From NCBI GenBank assembly GCA_018668095.1, contig JABIQF010000207.1, positions 1 through 5,375 of the forward strand: DNA of 5,375 nucleotides, read 5' to 3'. Positions 5,273 to 5,375 of this stretch are shown piece by piece. The position numbers were made by a program, and so were the translations under genes. This DNA is from Cellvibrionales bacterium. GTDB taxonomy: Bacteria; Pseudomonadota; Gammaproteobacteria; Pseudomonadales; UBA7434. The number at the start of each line of letters is the position of its first letter. Positions within the stretch are counted from its first letter, which is position 1. A model generated the notes under the pieces. The model saw nothing but the letters and a program-made list of their open reading frames with translations. It searched no databases and was not told where the DNA came from.

Positions 5273-5288
5273 CGGCATGGATATTGCT
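5273..5288 (+). promoter_or_regulatory. Second, divergent sigma-54-like promoter
   Basis: CGGCAT-GGATA-TTGCT on the plus strand keeps the invariant -24 GG and -12 GC at the correct spacing and has a full TTGCT -12 box. It departs from consensus at the first and last bases of the -24 box. Transcription would start near 5299, about 45 bases before the ATG at 5344. The pairing with a better RpoN promoter pointing the other way and with a potential flagellar gene makes it believable, but it is weaker than the flgB promoter. Confidence 0.5.
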
Positions 5289-5343
5289 CCTTTAATCACT
5301 ATTGAGATTAATCGGCAATTTTTTGGCATATACGAGTCATAGA

Positions 5344-5375
5344 ATGAACAAAGCATCCGCGGCATTGATTGCATC
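5344..5375 (+). CDS. Start of a divergent gene, possibly flgA (P-ring chaperone), cut by the window edge
   Basis: Only ten complete codons are visible, giving MNKASAALIA with the next codon starting TC. A lysine followed by a small, hydrophobic stretch is how a Sec signal peptide begins. FlgA, the periplasmic chaperone for P-ring assembly, has such a signal peptide and is encoded divergently from flgB in Escherichia and many relatives. A CGAG ribosome site (5333-5336) stands seven bases before the ATG, and a sigma-54-like promoter lies at 5273-5288. The flgA name rests on position only, since nothing in ten residues is diagnostic. It could equally be another exported protein, or the ATG could be chance. 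Confidence 0.4.
   Translation, partial: MNKASAALIA

Larger units (their letters stand above)
5035..5343. promoter_or_regulatory. Divergent intergenic control region (flgB / putative flgA)
   Basis: These roughly 309 bases contain no gene I can support. They hold, from left to right, the flgB ribosome site (5041-5046), a minus-strand sigma-54 promoter (5076-5091), an AT-rich stretch (about 5095-5130), a palindromic ACTC-AATTAA-GAGT element (5149-5162), a GC-rich three-armed inverted repeat (5162-5191), and a plus-strand sigma-54-like promoter (5273-5288). A weak CGAG ribosome site (5333-5336) stands before the plus-strand ATG at 5344. The GC-rich repeat stands out sharply from its AT-rich surroundings. 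Open frames of 75-79 codons cross the region on both strands, but they show no recognisable family and cover the promoters, so they are treated as chance, with a reservation about a 43-codon minus-strand frame (see findings). Confidence 0.7.

Noticed and set aside
5308..5318. GCCGATTA on the minus strand, like a sigma-28 -10 box
   Set aside because: No TAAAG-like -35 box is present at the required distance upstream.
5103..5342. 79-codon plus-strand frame across the control region
   Set aside because: Basic, low-information sequence that would cover the inverted repeat and the plus-strand promoter. No ribosome site was noticed and no family recognised.

Overview
The window holds the 5' two thirds of a classical flagellar rod/hook operon, read entirely on the minus strand from right to left: flgB - flgC - flgD - flgE - flgF - flgG. 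flgG runs out of the window at position 1. The gene order, the protein lengths and above all a near-consensus sigma-54 (-24/-12) promoter in front of flgB point to a polar-flagellated gammaproteobacterium of the Pseudomonas/Cellvibrio/Vibrio type rather than an enteric FlhDC-controlled one. Base composition is moderate to low GC with AT-rich spacers. No species can be named from the sequence alone.

Layout (transcription order). 5035-5343 is a shared control region. It has a sigma-54 promoter for flgB (5076-5091, minus), a second plausible sigma-54 promoter facing the other way (5273-5288, plus), and a GC-rich three-armed inverted repeat about midway between them (5162-5191). At the far right edge the first 10 codons of a divergent plus-strand gene are visible (from 5344). 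They look like the start of a signal peptide, and flgA is the best guess by position. Leftward follow flgB (4627-5034, proximal rod), flgC (4104-4538, proximal rod), flgD (3352-4026, hook cap/scaffold), flgE (1344-3269, hook; unusually long at 641 aa), flgF (542-1285, proximal rod, GTG start) and flgG (1-409, distal rod, first 136 residues).

How they work together. All six products leave the cell through the flagellar type III export apparatus. FlgB, FlgC and FlgF form the proximal rod, FlgG forms the distal rod, FlgD caps the growing hook, and FlgE polymerises beneath the cap to form the hook. Five of them (B, C, E, F, G) are paralogues sharing the N-terminal rod/hook signature, seen here as NNLANSETPGYK, SNMANAETS, NNIANASTVGFK, HNLANVSTVGFK and NNLANASTAGYK. 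None of the visible sequences contains a cysteine, once the correct FlgB and FlgC starts are used.

What is less ordinary: FlgE carries an insertion of about 185 residues with two repeats resembling the flagellin/hook 'IN' motif. The intergenic gaps (58-132 nt) are long for an operon and contain small structured elements: a hairpin between flgD and flgE, a four-unit AT-rich tandem repeat between flgF and flgG, and a short duplication spanning the flgB stop codon. I see no mobile element, CRISPR array, RNA gene, phage gene or defence system. The window is essentially core motility DNA, and the most interesting parts are the divergent control region and the hook insertion.
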